DNA of 64,000 nucleotides from Blautia hansenii DSM 20583 (GTDB lineage Bacteria; Bacillota; Clostridia; Lachnospirales; Lachnospiraceae), in contig NZ_CP022413.2 of the NCBI RefSeq assembly GCF_002222595.2, forward strand, positions 17,501 to 81,500, read 5' to 3'. Positions within the stretch are counted from its first letter, which is position 1; each line of letters starts with the position of its first letter. The translations under genes were made by a program, and so were the position numbers. The notes beneath the pieces are model-generated. The model made no database searches. It worked only from the letters and a program-made list of their open reading frames with translations, and was not told the DNA's origin. Shown here one piece after another: positions 10,326-19,023 of the stretch.

Positions 10326-11108
10326 ATGAGTAAAAAAGGAAAAATTCGTGTAGCACTGGGAAGCTTACTGGCACTTACTCTGGTAGTTACCTGTGTGGCT
10401 GTTTACCAGTCCGGGAGTAAGAGCAGAGCAAATGAGAAAGAATTTGTTAAGGAGAACGAGGAAGATATTGTTGACCAGGCAATAAAAACAGAGGAACGAG
10501 AAGAGACAGAGGAAGAAACACAGGATGTAAATACCACAGATGTAGAGGGTACAAGAGAAGTGGAAGACAGTACACCGGAGAGCACAGAGGAGACTGCTCC
10601 TGAAACAGTGACACCGGAAACAACACCGGAGCAGACACCTACACCGGAGGCAGAAAATACATCTGCACAGGCAGCAGCAGCGCCGGAAATTAACTTTACA
10701 GAGAGTTCCTTAATGGAATGGCCGGTAAACGGACAGGTTGTTTTGGATTATAATATGGATAATACAATTTATTTTCCGACTTTAAATGTGTATAAGCTCA
10801 ATCCTGCAATCGCTATTTCTTCAGAAGTAGGCGCTCCCGTGGCAGCAGTTGCCAACGGAAAAATTGTGTCTGTGGTAAATAATGAAGAAACAGGGCAGAC
10901 GGTTACGGTGGATATGGGAAATGGCTATCAGGCAGTTTACGGACAGTTAAAAGACGTACCATTTCAGGCAGAGGAATATGTTTCCGCCGGAAGTATATTG
11001 GGATATATCAGTGAACCTACAAAATATTACACAAAGGAAGGGGCAAATCTGTACTTTGCTTTATCAAAGGATGGAGTTTCTTTAGATCCGATGCAGTATC
11101 TTCCGTAA
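10326..11108 (+). CDS. SpoIIQ-like protein with degenerate M23 (LytM) domain
   Basis: A 260-residue protein: one membrane helix (residues about 8-28), an acidic Glu/Thr/Pro-rich linker (30-130), and a C-terminal LytM-like beta domain. By my alignment the zinc ligands are gone: the HxxxD site reads NPAIAIS and the HxH site reads LYFALSKDG. This fits SpoIIQ, which docks with SpoIIIAH across the septum. ATG 10326 follows GAGGTGA; an upstream ATG at 10242 has no such site. Clostridia usually have spoIIID next, but here an unrelated GIY-YIG gene follows. Confidence 0.72.
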   Translation: MSKKGKIRVALGSLLALTLVVTCVAVYQSGSKSRANEKEFVKENEEDIVDQAIKTEEREETEEETQDVNTTDVEGTREVEDSTPESTEETAPETVTPETTPEQTPTPEAENTSAQAAAAPEINFTESSLMEWPVNGQVVLDYNMDNTIYFPTLNVYKLNPAIAISSEVGAPVAAVANGKIVSVVNNEETGQTVTVDMGNGYQAVYGQLKDVPFQAEEYVSAGSILGYISEPTKYYTKEGANLYFALSKDGVSLDPMQYLP

Positions 11109-11294
11109 AAGAATATCATTCACAAATTCTGACTGGGAGAGTATAATAAACTATGCGGAAAGAAAATCCGCAGCCGATTTTATATTACAGTCAGTATCTT
11201 GTTTGAGTAAAATACTTTTTAATCGGCGGCTTGATATATAGAACGTCATGTCTTTGGGCAAGGCGTTCCTTACATAGATTTACGGGAGAAGAAG

Positions 11295-11540
11295 ATGAAT
11301 TATACGTATATGGTAAAGTGCAGCGACGGCAGTTTTTATACCGGATGGACAAACAATCTGGAAAAAAGGATTGCCAGTCACAATGCGGGGAAGGGCGCAA
11401 AATATACAAAAAGCAGATGTCCAGTAGAGCTGGTTTATTTTGAAGAATTTGAGACCAAGACGGAAGCTATGCGCAGGGAATATGAGATTAAACAGTTGAA
11501 AAGGGAAAAGAAGATAGATCTGATTAAGAAATTTTTGTGA
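11295..11540 (+). CDS. GIY-YIG domain protein (UPF0213/YhbQ-YazA family)
   Basis: An 81-residue single-domain protein. The GIY-YIG core is visible as YTYMVKCSDGSFYTGWT, with the catalytic-type arginine in NLEKRIASHNAGKGAKYT, and RREYEIKQLKREKKIDLI at the C-terminus. UPF0213 proteins of this length are putative structure-specific nucleases; their role is unclear. GGGAGAAGAAG precedes ATG 11295. The 186 bases upstream hold a short hairpin (TGCGGA/TCCGCA) and no gene. Confidence 0.88.
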   Translation: MNYTYMVKCSDGSFYTGWTNNLEKRIASHNAGKGAKYTKSRCPVELVYFEEFETKTEAMRREYEIKQLKREKKIDLIKKFL

Positions 11541-11553
11541 TATTATAACTTTG

Positions 11554-11608
11554 AACCGCCACATTGACAGGACTAAGTGTCCGGTATCCATGTGGCGGAA
11601 GTTTTTTG
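11554..11608. terminator. terminator shared by convergent genes
   Basis: CCGCCACAT pairs with ATGTGGCGG across a 27-base loop, followed by a T run on the plus strand. It lies between the GIY-YIG gene and the VWA gene, which converge here. Confidence 0.8.
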
Positions 11609-11609
11609 T

Positions 11610-13328
11610 CTAGTCTGTGATTTGTTTTTTCAGATAATGTCCTACGATATTAGCAAAGTTGGAAATATCGTGAATATAGGCAAAATCCTTTCCAAAGATT
11701 TTCTTTTCTGACTGAAGGTCTTCTTCTTCGCCTGCAAATACACCTAAAACAGAAATTTTACGATTTCTCAGCCTGCGAATTTCTGTGGCAGTGTCTTTTA
11801 CTGCAAAATCCAGATAATAGGGCTGCTTTTCTGTTTTTTGACGAGAATTTGCGGCGATGATATCGTTGGGATTTCCATCACTTAATACAATCAGAATTTT
11901 ATTTTCCTGTGGCTGTTTATCAAGGCTGTCCGCAACAGCTCGAATAGCAAGTCCGTCTCGATTGTTGGCAGAACCATAAAATTCAAAAATATTCTCATCA
12001 GCGTCAGAATTGTCCAGGTAATCTCGATATTCATTTAAGATAGTGTAGGAACCAAAGGTGCAAAAGCCTGTTACCCGATGGGGAATTTGGGCAAGGCTTA
12101 AAGCCCTGCTGATGATAAATCCCTGAAGTGCTACAAGGCTTTGACGTCTTTGCTGTGAGCCGCTGGCATCAATTAGGACTTCTACGGCAAAATCAGAATT
12201 ATCTTGTAAAAGCTCCCGTTTGAATAGCATGGAATTATCTGTTCGACCTAAATTCCAGAGCTTTTCCGGACAGATTGTGCCGTATTCACTGGTACATAAT
12301 TCCCGTTCTGTTCTGGTGAGTAAAGCTCTTTTTAACAGATTAGAAAGAGATAAAATGTTTTGGCGTGTGAGAAGAAAATTCTTTTTATAAACGTGAAGAT
12401 TTTCTTCTTTTATTCTCTTTACATAATCTGTTTTGGCATTACTTACTGCCTGATTGTGTAGGACACCTTTTGTAATATGGAGCTTGCAGTCTTCATGTAT
12501 GCCTGTACACATTTGTTTTTGCAAACGCGATTTTTCATTGGGCGGAAGAATACTTTTTCCATAATTCAGTTCAATATACTTTTCCAAATGCTCTGAGGAT
12601 TGTTTATCAAGAGCCAGAAGCCTGACATTGGATTTATCCTGTTTTCCATTATCTTGAGCATCTACATGGCCGCTGAAAATATTGACAGTATCTTCATCAG
12701 AAATTAAGTTATCCTGCTCCTCTGTTTCATCAGATTCTTCAGCAGCAGATTTCAAGCCGGAAGTGTCTCTGCTGATACCTTTAAAATATTCTGCGAAGCC
12801 TTTTTCATAAGAAGTATGATAGACTTCATCAATACATTTGCATACATCTTTTACAGAGCTTGCATGAGAAAGTGCAGCGATTTTTAAAAGCAAAGGATGC
12901 AGCTTGGGATTTATGGTTTTTTGGTAAAGCTGAAATTCTAAATAGCAATATTCCAGATAATCCCAATCCGTATGAGAAAAGCGAAAAGCATCCTTTTTTA
13001 GAGTTTCCCGGAAAGCTTTTCTTCGTATATTTTCAATTCCTTTTCTCTCTGCACAGATTTTTAAGGAAACTGCACTGTCGATACAGAGTTTGGAAATCAG
13101 GGTAAGAACAGAAGGTTCTGCTCCATATTGTATTTTCTTTTTTATATAAGTTTCAAAAAAATCGGCATCAAAATATTTTTGGAAAGCGCCTTGCAAAACC
13201 ATATTGTAGAAAGCAATTTCAGGAGATTTTTGCAAGTCTGCGGGATTGATTTTTACATCGCAGTTATAGTCCTCACTGACTGTCCACAGAAGATTTTGCA
13301 GTCTGTTTTCCATCATGTTTTCTTTCAT
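11610..13328 (-). CDS. VWA-domain protein (CobT/NorD-like partner of MoxR ATPase)
   Basis: A 572-residue cytoplasmic protein. The C-terminal ~200 residues form a von Willebrand A domain with the metal-ion motif EVLIDASGSQQRRQS and KILIVLSDGNPND. The N-terminal part is helical with an acidic linker (EEQDNLISDEDTVNIF). Its start overlaps the MoxR stop by one base (TAATG), so the two are coupled. MoxR/VWA pairs act as chaperones that assemble or metal-load client complexes. The client here is unknown. Confidence 0.85.
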   Translation of the reverse strand: MKENMMENRLQNLLWTVSEDYNCDVKINPADLQKSPEIAFYNMVLQGAFQKYFDADFFETYIKKKIQYGAEPSVLTLISKLCIDSAVSLKICAERKGIENIRRKAFRETLKKDAFRFSHTDWDYLEYCYLEFQLYQKTINPKLHPLLLKIAALSHASSVKDVCKCIDEVYHTSYEKGFAEYFKGISRDTSGLKSAAEESDETEEQDNLISDEDTVNIFSGHVDAQDNGKQDKSNVRLLALDKQSSEHLEKYIELNYGKSILPPNEKSRLQKQMCTGIHEDCKLHITKGVLHNQAVSNAKTDYVKRIKEENLHVYKKNFLLTRQNILSLSNLLKRALLTRTERELCTSEYGTICPEKLWNLGRTDNSMLFKRELLQDNSDFAVEVLIDASGSQQRRQSLVALQGFIISRALSLAQIPHRVTGFCTFGSYTILNEYRDYLDNSDADENIFEFYGSANNRDGLAIRAVADSLDKQPQENKILIVLSDGNPNDIIAANSRQKTEKQPYYLDFAVKDTATEIRRLRNRKISVLGVFAGEEEDLQSEKKIFGKDFAYIHDISNFANIVGHYLKKQITD

Positions 13329-14215
13329 TAGAACACATCACCGCTTTTCCATGTATCAGGGATACGAGTCACAACAATATCGCTAATCAGTTCACGTTCA
13401 AAATTGTCAAAGCTCTTATTAATAATACCCATTTCCACAGCTTCCATTGGACTTAGACCACCATGAACCAGGCGAAGGGCACCGATAAGCCCACGCATAT
13501 CTACTGCCTTTGTGGAAATTTCTCCATTTTTTGCTTTTAACTGTAAGTCTAAAAACAGACCACAGAATTGTTCCAGGGCATCTGGCTTGATGTGAGGAAA
13601 GATATTTCTTAAAATCTGTTCTAAACGTTCCATAGAAAGTGGAGGCATATTGATTACCATAAAACGGGAAACAAGAGCTTCATTTAACTCTTTTGTTCCA
13701 GCGTAGCCATAATTCATAGTACCAATGAAACGTGTGGCAGGATGAAGGGCAATTTTTTCATAACCAGGTACGTCCATAATTCTGCGGTAATCCAAAACTG
13801 CGTGCAACACAGCTACCGCATCATTTTTTGCCATATTGATTTCATCCAGAATACCAAAACCGCCGGAAACAGCACATTGATAAATAGGTCCCTGTCTTAA
13901 AGTAACCTCATTATTTTTAAAAGTATCTGTTCCGATGAGGCTGCTGCTGTCTGTGTTTACATGAAAAGAAATGTTATAGGTGGGACGGCCGAAAATCCAT
14001 GCCAGATTTTCAGCCAGTATATTTTTCCCTGTTGCTTTATCTCCACATAGCAGCAGATTTTCGCCCTCTAATAAAGCAGTAACTGCCTGTGTGAGAATTT
14101 TTGTTCCATAAAAAGGCATAGAAGGTTCTACAAGTCTTGCCTTTAGTGAGTCGGGCAGTGGATATTGGCTTTTAAAAGTGTCAATACGTGACTGCAAAGC
14201 TTCAGTGAAATCCAT
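13328..14215 (-). CDS. MoxR-family AAA+ ATPase
   Basis: A 295-residue AAA+ ATPase of the MoxR/NorQ type. Walker A is LLCGDKATGKNILAE, Walker B FGILDEINMAKND, and the sensor region has TRFIGTMNYGYAGT and NEALVSRF. With the adjacent VWA protein it forms a typical two-gene chaperone module. It follows nagA by 22 bases with AAAGGGG before the ATG, so it may be transcribed from the nagA promoter although no metabolic link is obvious. Confidence 0.9.
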   Translation of the reverse strand: MDFTEALQSRIDTFKSQYPLPDSLKARLVEPSMPFYGTKILTQAVTALLEGENLLLCGDKATGKNILAENLAWIFGRPTYNISFHVNTDSSSLIGTDTFKNNEVTLRQGPIYQCAVSGGFGILDEINMAKNDAVAVLHAVLDYRRIMDVPGYEKIALHPATRFIGTMNYGYAGTKELNEALVSRFMVINMPPLSMERLEQILRNIFPHIKPDALEQFCGLFLDLQLKAKNGEISTKAVDMRGLIGALRLVHGGLSPMEAVEMGIINKSFDNFERELISDIVVTRIPDTWKSGDVF

Positions 14216-14237
14216 AAAACGCCCCTTTCTGCAGATA

Positions 14238-15341
14238 TTAGATTACCTGCTGAATTTCATAATTATCATTTACGAGTACAATGTCTGCATATTTACCAGC
14301 AGTAAGAGAACCTACTTTGTCATATACGCCAATGCTCTTAGCCGGATTTCTGGTAGCTGCAAAGATAGCAGTTGCTTCAGGAATTCCAAACTCCATAGCT
14401 TTTTTCATGCAGTCAAAAAGGTTTGTAGCAGAGCCTGCAATTGTGCCGTCAGAAAGAGCTGCAAAGCAGTCGGTCATAGTAACTTCCTGTCCCCCAAGTT
14501 CGTATTTACCATTTGGCATACCGGTTGCCATCATGGAGTCACTGATAAGGACAACACGTTCATCACCGAACATCTTAAATGTAGTACGGATTGTAGCAGG
14601 GTGAATGTGGAAACCATCGCAAATAAGTTCTACCATACAGTCTGGGGTATCACAAGCTGCACCTACAACACCTGGATCTCTGTGAGCAAATGGAGGCATG
14701 GCATTGTATAAATGAGTTACGTGTTTCGCACCCATGTCCATAGCTTTTTTTGCACATTCGTAATTTGCAGTAGTATGACCGATAGAAATAACAACTTCAT
14801 CTTTCACTTCCTGAATAAAGTCAAAGGCTTTGTCTACATTTGGTGCCAATGTAACCAGTCTAATCTGATTTCCGGAGGCTTCATTGCATTTTCTAAAGAA
14901 AGATGCATCAGGAACGGAGATATGTTCTCCTGCCTGTGCGCCCTTCTTTTTAATATCAATCAATGGTCCTTCCATATTTACACCGATAATATGAGCAAGC
15001 TCTTTGGATGGCTCTACTTTCGTAGCAGTAGCAAAAATATCCATAAGCTGGTCTTTTGCAAGTGTCATGGAAGTAGGACAGTAGGAAGTAATACCGTGTT
15101 CTTTTTCGTACTGTAAAATAACTTTTAAGCCTTCTGGATCTGCATCACAGAAATCATGACCTTTTGCACCATGGCTGTGCACATCTACAAGACCTGGAAT
15201 AACCTTTAAACCGGAGGCATCAATGACTGTTTTATCTGTTACTTCTGCTTCTGAAGCTACAATTCTGTCATTTTCTACATATAAATCTTTTTGCAGGAAG
15301 GTACCGTCTTCCTGAAATACAAAACCATTTTTTATAATCAT
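14238..15341 (-). CDS. nagA: N-acetylglucosamine-6-phosphate deacetylase
   Basis: A 367-residue amidohydrolase that converts GlcNAc-6-P to GlcN-6-P and acetate, the last shared step of GlcNAc and sialic acid catabolism. Motifs: GLVDVHSHGAKGHD, the metal-site glutamate in GVNMEGPLI, SIGHTTANYECA, HVTHLYNAMPPF, and the catalytic aspartate in LISDSMMATGM. It is divergent from the AraC regulator of the nan cluster, with a shared 160-base control region. This gives the cluster its final enzyme beyond NanE. GGGAG precedes the ATG. Confidence 0.95.
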   Translation of the reverse strand: MIIKNGFVFQEDGTFLQKDLYVENDRIVASEAEVTDKTVIDASGLKVIPGLVDVHSHGAKGHDFCDADPEGLKVILQYEKEHGITSYCPTSMTLAKDQLMDIFATATKVEPSKELAHIIGVNMEGPLIDIKKKGAQAGEHISVPDASFFRKCNEASGNQIRLVTLAPNVDKAFDFIQEVKDEVVISIGHTTANYECAKKAMDMGAKHVTHLYNAMPPFAHRDPGVVGAACDTPDCMVELICDGFHIHPATIRTTFKMFGDERVVLISDSMMATGMPNGKYELGGQEVTMTDCFAALSDGTIAGSATNLFDCMKKAMEFGIPEATAIFAATRNPAKSIGVYDKVGSLTAGKYADIVLVNDNYEIQQVI

Positions 15342-15375
15342 AGTGAATTCTCCCTTTTCGTTTATTTATATTTTT

Positions 15376-15404
15376 ATTATAAGGAGATGAGAGAGGGAAA
15401 TCAA
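15376..15404 (-). promoter_or_regulatory. nagA promoter
   Basis: On the minus strand: TTGATT, 17 bases, TATAAT. It is directly next to the first GTTTAAA operator-like motif. Confidence 0.65.
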
Positions 15405-15406
15405 CT

Positions 15407-15475
15407 GTTTAAAATGAATATTTAAACTGTTCTAATGGCTACTTTTAAACAGAGAAATAATTCACAAATTTAAAC
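15407..15475. promoter_or_regulatory. four TTTAAAC motifs between nagA and the AraC gene
   Basis: GTTTAAA at 15407 and TTTAAAC at 15421, 15444 and 15469. The last three are spaced 23 and 25 bases. The outer motifs touch the nagA and AraC promoters. The arrangement suggests binding sites for the AraC-type regulator, an inference from spacing only. Confidence 0.45.
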
Positions 15476-15489
15476 AATAAGGGTATAAT
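15461..15489 (+). promoter_or_regulatory. promoter of the AraC-family regulator gene
   Basis: TTCACA, 17 bases, TATAAT, 40 bases upstream of the GTG start. A TTTAAAC motif lies in the spacer. Confidence 0.6.
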
Positions 15490-15528
15490 TGGTGTTATCA
15501 AATGACTAAAAGAATACGGAGGGATAAT

Positions 15529-16395
15529 GTGAAAAAAAATGAAGTAAAGACAGAAAAAACATATATCGAAGGAGTACGGATTAATTTTTTATATGTGGAT
15601 AAGTATTCTTTTGGCGGAGAGTGGTATATGCCAGAAAGCAAAATTCCATATAGTATGTTGCGGTACATTACAGCCGGAAAGGCAATCTTTATTATAGATG
15701 GAAAAGAGATTACTGTAGAAAAAAATCAAGTAGTGTATATTCCAAGAGGATGTGAGTTATCCTGCCATGCACTGGGGAGTACTTTTTCTTTTATGAGTAT
15801 TCGTTTTAATACGTCTGTGTACTATGATGGCGGAGATTTTTTGAAAGATTATTATGAAATGCCGGATGTTTTAGAAGATAGGGGAGAAAAGGAATATTTT
15901 GAAAAAATTTATGATGCCATACATTTAGAAGGGGCAGAGCGCATGTTCTTAGTCAGAGGATATTTGGAATTACTGATTGGAAAGATTATTGAAAGAGTAG
16001 GAAAGGACAATGCACATTTGAAAAGAGAGGTATGGAGGAAAGAAAACTCTTTAAATTCAGGAACAGAGCGTATGGATGAAAGAATTCGTTCTGTGGTGGA
16101 TTTTATGGTGCTACATCCCACAGAAACATATACTACAGCTAGACTTTGTGAAATGGCTGGATTAGGAGAAACAAGATTTCGCAAGCTCTTTAAAGAGCAA
16201 ACGGGAAAAAGCCCGGGAGAATATTTACGAGATATGCGAATGACTGTTGCAGGGAGAAGGTTACTTTTGTCAGCAGAAAGTGTTAGCGATATAGCATATA
16301 GTGTTGGGTATGAAGATGTTAATTTCTTTATCCGCGTATTTAAAAAATATTTTGGTGTAACTCCTAATCAATATAGAAAAGTATCCAAGGAATAG
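15529..16395 (+). CDS. AraC-family regulator of the sialic acid cluster
   Basis: A 288-residue regulator with an N-terminal cupin-like sensor (IPYSMLRYITAGKAIFIIDG) and a C-terminal pair of AraC helix-turn-helices (ARLCEMAGLGETRFRKLFKE and VSDIAYSVGYEDVNFFIRVF). I choose GTG 15529, which has CGGAGGG five bases upstream; ATG 15502 has no ribosome site. Its place between nagA and the nan genes suggests activation by a sialic acid or amino-sugar intermediate. It is closed by its own terminator, so the nan operon has a separate promoter. Confidence 0.88.
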   Translation: MKKNEVKTEKTYIEGVRINFLYVDKYSFGGEWYMPESKIPYSMLRYITAGKAIFIIDGKEITVEKNQVVYIPRGCELSCHALGSTFSFMSIRFNTSVYYDGGDFLKDYYEMPDVLEDRGEKEYFEKIYDAIHLEGAERMFLVRGYLELLIGKIIERVGKDNAHLKREVWRKENSLNSGTERMDERIRSVVDFMVLHPTETYTTARLCEMAGLGETRFRKLFKEQTGKSPGEYLRDMRMTVAGRRLLLSAESVSDIAYSVGYEDVNFFIRVFKKYFGVTPNQYRKVSKE

Positions 16396-16488
16396 TGCGG
16401 AATAATCCTATAAAGTGAGGGAAAATATATAAAAATGTATGGTTTTATTTGGCCGAACCTTTAGTAATTATACAAAATAACCAAAAAA

Positions 16489-16522
16489 CTCTTTTCTGAA
16501 ACAATAGAAAAGAGATTTTTTT
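16489..16522 (+). terminator. terminator after the AraC gene
   Basis: CTCTTTTCT pairs with AGAAAAGAG, followed by seven Ts. Confidence 0.88.
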
Positions 16523-16667
16523 GTTAAAAAATAAAGAATACACAGATGTGGAATAAAAAGTGTTGTTTTGTGCTACTAATAAATGGATATTCTGTGGTAT
16601 TGTCTAAAAAAAAGAAGTAAAATTTCATTATCAAAAGCGAAATCCACAAAAAAAGAACGGGATATGT

Positions 16668-16681
16668 GGAAAGCGTTATAA
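16668..16681 (+). promoter_or_regulatory. cre-like site upstream of the nan operon
   Basis: GGAAAGCGTTATAA agrees at about 11 of 14 positions with the CcpA box pattern TGAAAGCGTTAACA. It lies 40 bases before the binding-protein gene, where CcpA repression would be expected. The surrounding 16,523-16,720 is AT-rich and non-coding; I cannot fix the promoter hexamers. Confidence 0.4.
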
Positions 16682-16720
16682 AAAGGAACGTAAAATTATA
16701 GATGAAAGGAGTTAGATTTT

Positions 16721-18070
16721 ATGAAAAAGAAACTAGCGTTATTATTAGCAGGAATTTTGGCATTGGGATCTTTTGCAGGTTGCGGAGGTGACTCTGGAAG
16801 TAAGGATAAAGGAAAAGAGCAGAGTTCTGTGAATGCAGACGGAGAGCTGGAAGGTGATATTACATTTTGGCATTCCTTTACACAGGGAGGAAGATTAGAT
16901 ACCATCCAGGCAGCAGCAGATAAGTTTATGGAAGAAAATCCAAAGGTAAATATCAAAATAGAAACCTTTTCTTGGAATGACTTTTATACAAAGTGGACAA
17001 CAGGACTTGCTTCAGGAAACGTGCCAGATATGAGTACAGCTTTGGTTGGTCATGTAACAGAAATGATTAACTCAGATGCATTAGTTCCTTTAAATGATTT
17101 AATTGATGATATTGGAAGAGATAAATTTTCAGAAAATGCATTAAACGAAGGTACTGTGGATGGTAATAATTATTCTATTCCATTATATTCCCATGCAATG
17201 GTTATGTGGGTGAGAAAGGATTTGCTGGAACAAAATGGATTAGAAGTACCTAAAACATGGGATGAATTATATGAAACAGCTAAACAGCTTACAAAAGATG
17301 GAATTTATGGATTGTCATTCCCATGTGGTTCTAACGATTTTCAGGCGACAAACTTCTTAAATTTCTATGTTAGAAGCGGTGGTGGAAGCCTTTTGAATGA
17401 TGACTTAACAGCAAACTTGACTAGTGATTTGGCAATTGAGGGAATTAACTACTGGTTGAAGGTTTATGAAGATTGTTCACCAAAGGACTCTGTAAATTAT
17501 GACGTTTTAGATCAGGCAACTTTATATTACCAAGGAAAAACAGCATTTGACTTTAACTCTGGTTTCCAGATCGGTGGTGTTCAGCAGAACTCTCCTGATT
17601 TATTACAGTATGTAGATTGTTATCCAATTCCTACTATAGACGGAAGTGAACAAAAGGGAATTACAACTTCTAATCAGCCGATTGTAGTATGGAAAAATTC
17701 AAAACACCCTGATATCTGTAAAGAATTTATTAAAACTCTGTATGAGGAAGAAAATTACTTAGATTTCTTGGCATCCCAGCCGGTAGGTATGCTTCCATCT
17801 ATTTCTGGTATTGAAGATTTAGATGCATACAAAAATAATGAAACTATTCAGCAATTCCAACATGCAGAAGAAGTTATTAGTTCTCAGATACCAGGGGGAA
17901 CAGCAATTGGATTTGAACATGGTCCAAATCTTCAGGCTGGATTAATTGTAAATCAGCATGTTATAGAAGAAATGTTCCAAGATATCATTACTAATGGTAC
18001 TGATGTTGAGACGGCAGCGAAAGCAGCAGAAGAGGAATTAAATACATTATTTAAGGCTGCTGCACAATAA
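16721..18070 (+). CDS. sialic acid ABC transporter substrate-binding lipoprotein
   Basis: A 449-residue family 1 solute-binding lipoprotein with signal peptide and lipobox (LGSFAGC, lipidated Cys near residue 23), then a Gly/Ser/Lys linker. The body shows FWHSFTQGGRLDTIQAAADK and other family patterns. By position it matches the binding protein of the R. gnavus nan operon, which takes up 2,7-anhydro-Neu5Ac; specificity is inferred from neighbours. GAAAGGAG lies before the ATG. A strong hairpin follows before the permease genes, which fits higher expression of the binding protein. Confidence 0.88.
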   Translation: MKKKLALLLAGILALGSFAGCGGDSGSKDKGKEQSSVNADGELEGDITFWHSFTQGGRLDTIQAAADKFMEENPKVNIKIETFSWNDFYTKWTTGLASGNVPDMSTALVGHVTEMINSDALVPLNDLIDDIGRDKFSENALNEGTVDGNNYSIPLYSHAMVMWVRKDLLEQNGLEVPKTWDELYETAKQLTKDGIYGLSFPCGSNDFQATNFLNFYVRSGGGSLLNDDLTANLTSDLAIEGINYWLKVYEDCSPKDSVNYDVLDQATLYYQGKTAFDFNSGFQIGGVQQNSPDLLQYVDCYPIPTIDGSEQKGITTSNQPIVVWKNSKHPDICKEFIKTLYEEENYLDFLASQPVGMLPSISGIEDLDAYKNNETIQQFQHAEEVISSQIPGGTAIGFEHGPNLQAGLIVNQHVIEEMFQDIITNGTDVETAAKAAEEELNTLFKAAAQ

Positions 18071-18079
18071 AAATAAAGT

Positions 18080-18117
18080 GAGGCTGTTGCCATAATATAA
18101 TTTATAGCAACAGCCTC
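18080..18117 (+). promoter_or_regulatory. intra-operon mRNA hairpin
   Basis: A perfect 11-base stem (GAGGCTGTTGC/GCAACAGCCTC) without a T run lies between binding-protein and permease genes. Such hairpins usually stabilise the upstream mRNA end. Confidence 0.65.
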
Positions 18118-18135
18118 TAAAAGGAGATAACACAC

Positions 18136-19023
18136 ATGAAGCATATGAAAAATAGAGACTTAACAAGATGGTTATTTGTATTACCAGCGATTATTGTTGT
18201 ATGTGCCTTATTTCTTTATCCTATTTGTTCAAGTATTTTTTATAGTTTTACAAACAAGAACTTAATAAGACCAACTTACAGCTTTGTAGGATTCGACAAT
18301 TACATAACAATTCTTACAGACAAAGCATTTTGGAGTTCATTTTTTAACTCATTAAAATGGACGGTTTTTTCTTTAGTGGGTCAACTTTTAGTAGGATTTA
18401 CTGCAGCGTTGGCATTGAATAGGGTAAAGCATTTAAAAGGTGTGTATAAAACTTTATTGATTATACCGTGGGCATTTCCATCTATTGTTATCGCATTTTC
18501 ATGGAAATGGATATTAAATGGTGTATATGGTATTTTGCCAAATCTTTTAGTACAACTAGGAATTTGCGATGAAATACCTCAGTTTTTAACAGAAAAAACG
18601 TTAGCGTTTGTGGTATTAGTTTTGATAAATATATGGTTTGGAGCACCAATGATTATGGTTAATGTACTGTCAGCATTGCAAACAGTTCCACAAGATCAAT
18701 ACGAGGCAGCCGAAATTGATGGTGCGAAAAAATGGCAGTCATTTCTTTATATTACAGTTCCTCATATTAAAATTGTTATGGGACTTCTTGTAGTTCTTCG
18801 TACAGTATGGATATTTAATAACTTTGATATTATTTATCTGATTACAGGAGGAGGTCCAGCAGGTTCTACGGAAACTGTACCGGTATATGCATACAATATG
18901 GGTTGGGGAACAAAGTTACTGGGACAGTCATCAGCAGTAACAGTTCTGTTGTTTATATTTATGATGGTAATTTGTATTGGATACTTTGCAGTTATCGGAC
19001 GTTGGGAAAAGGAGGATAAGTAA
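18136..19023 (+). CDS. ABC transporter permease, sialic acid uptake (first subunit)
   Basis: A 295-residue, six-helix permease of the MalF/UgpA type. The ATPase-contact motif is EAAEIDGAKKWQSFLYITVP. AAGGAGAT precedes the ATG. Its stop overlaps the next permease start by one base (TAATG). No ATPase gene is in this operon, so the pair must use an ATPase encoded elsewhere, possibly the MsmK/UgpC-type one at 40,979. Confidence 0.88.
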   Translation: MKHMKNRDLTRWLFVLPAIIVVCALFLYPICSSIFYSFTNKNLIRPTYSFVGFDNYITILTDKAFWSSFFNSLKWTVFSLVGQLLVGFTAALALNRVKHLKGVYKTLLIIPWAFPSIVIAFSWKWILNGVYGILPNLLVQLGICDEIPQFLTEKTLAFVVLVLINIWFGAPMIMVNVLSALQTVPQDQYEAAEIDGAKKWQSFLYITVPHIKIVMGLLVVLRTVWIFNNFDIIYLITGGGPAGSTETVPVYAYNMGWGTKLLGQSSAVTVLLFIFMMVICIGYFAVIGRWEKEDK

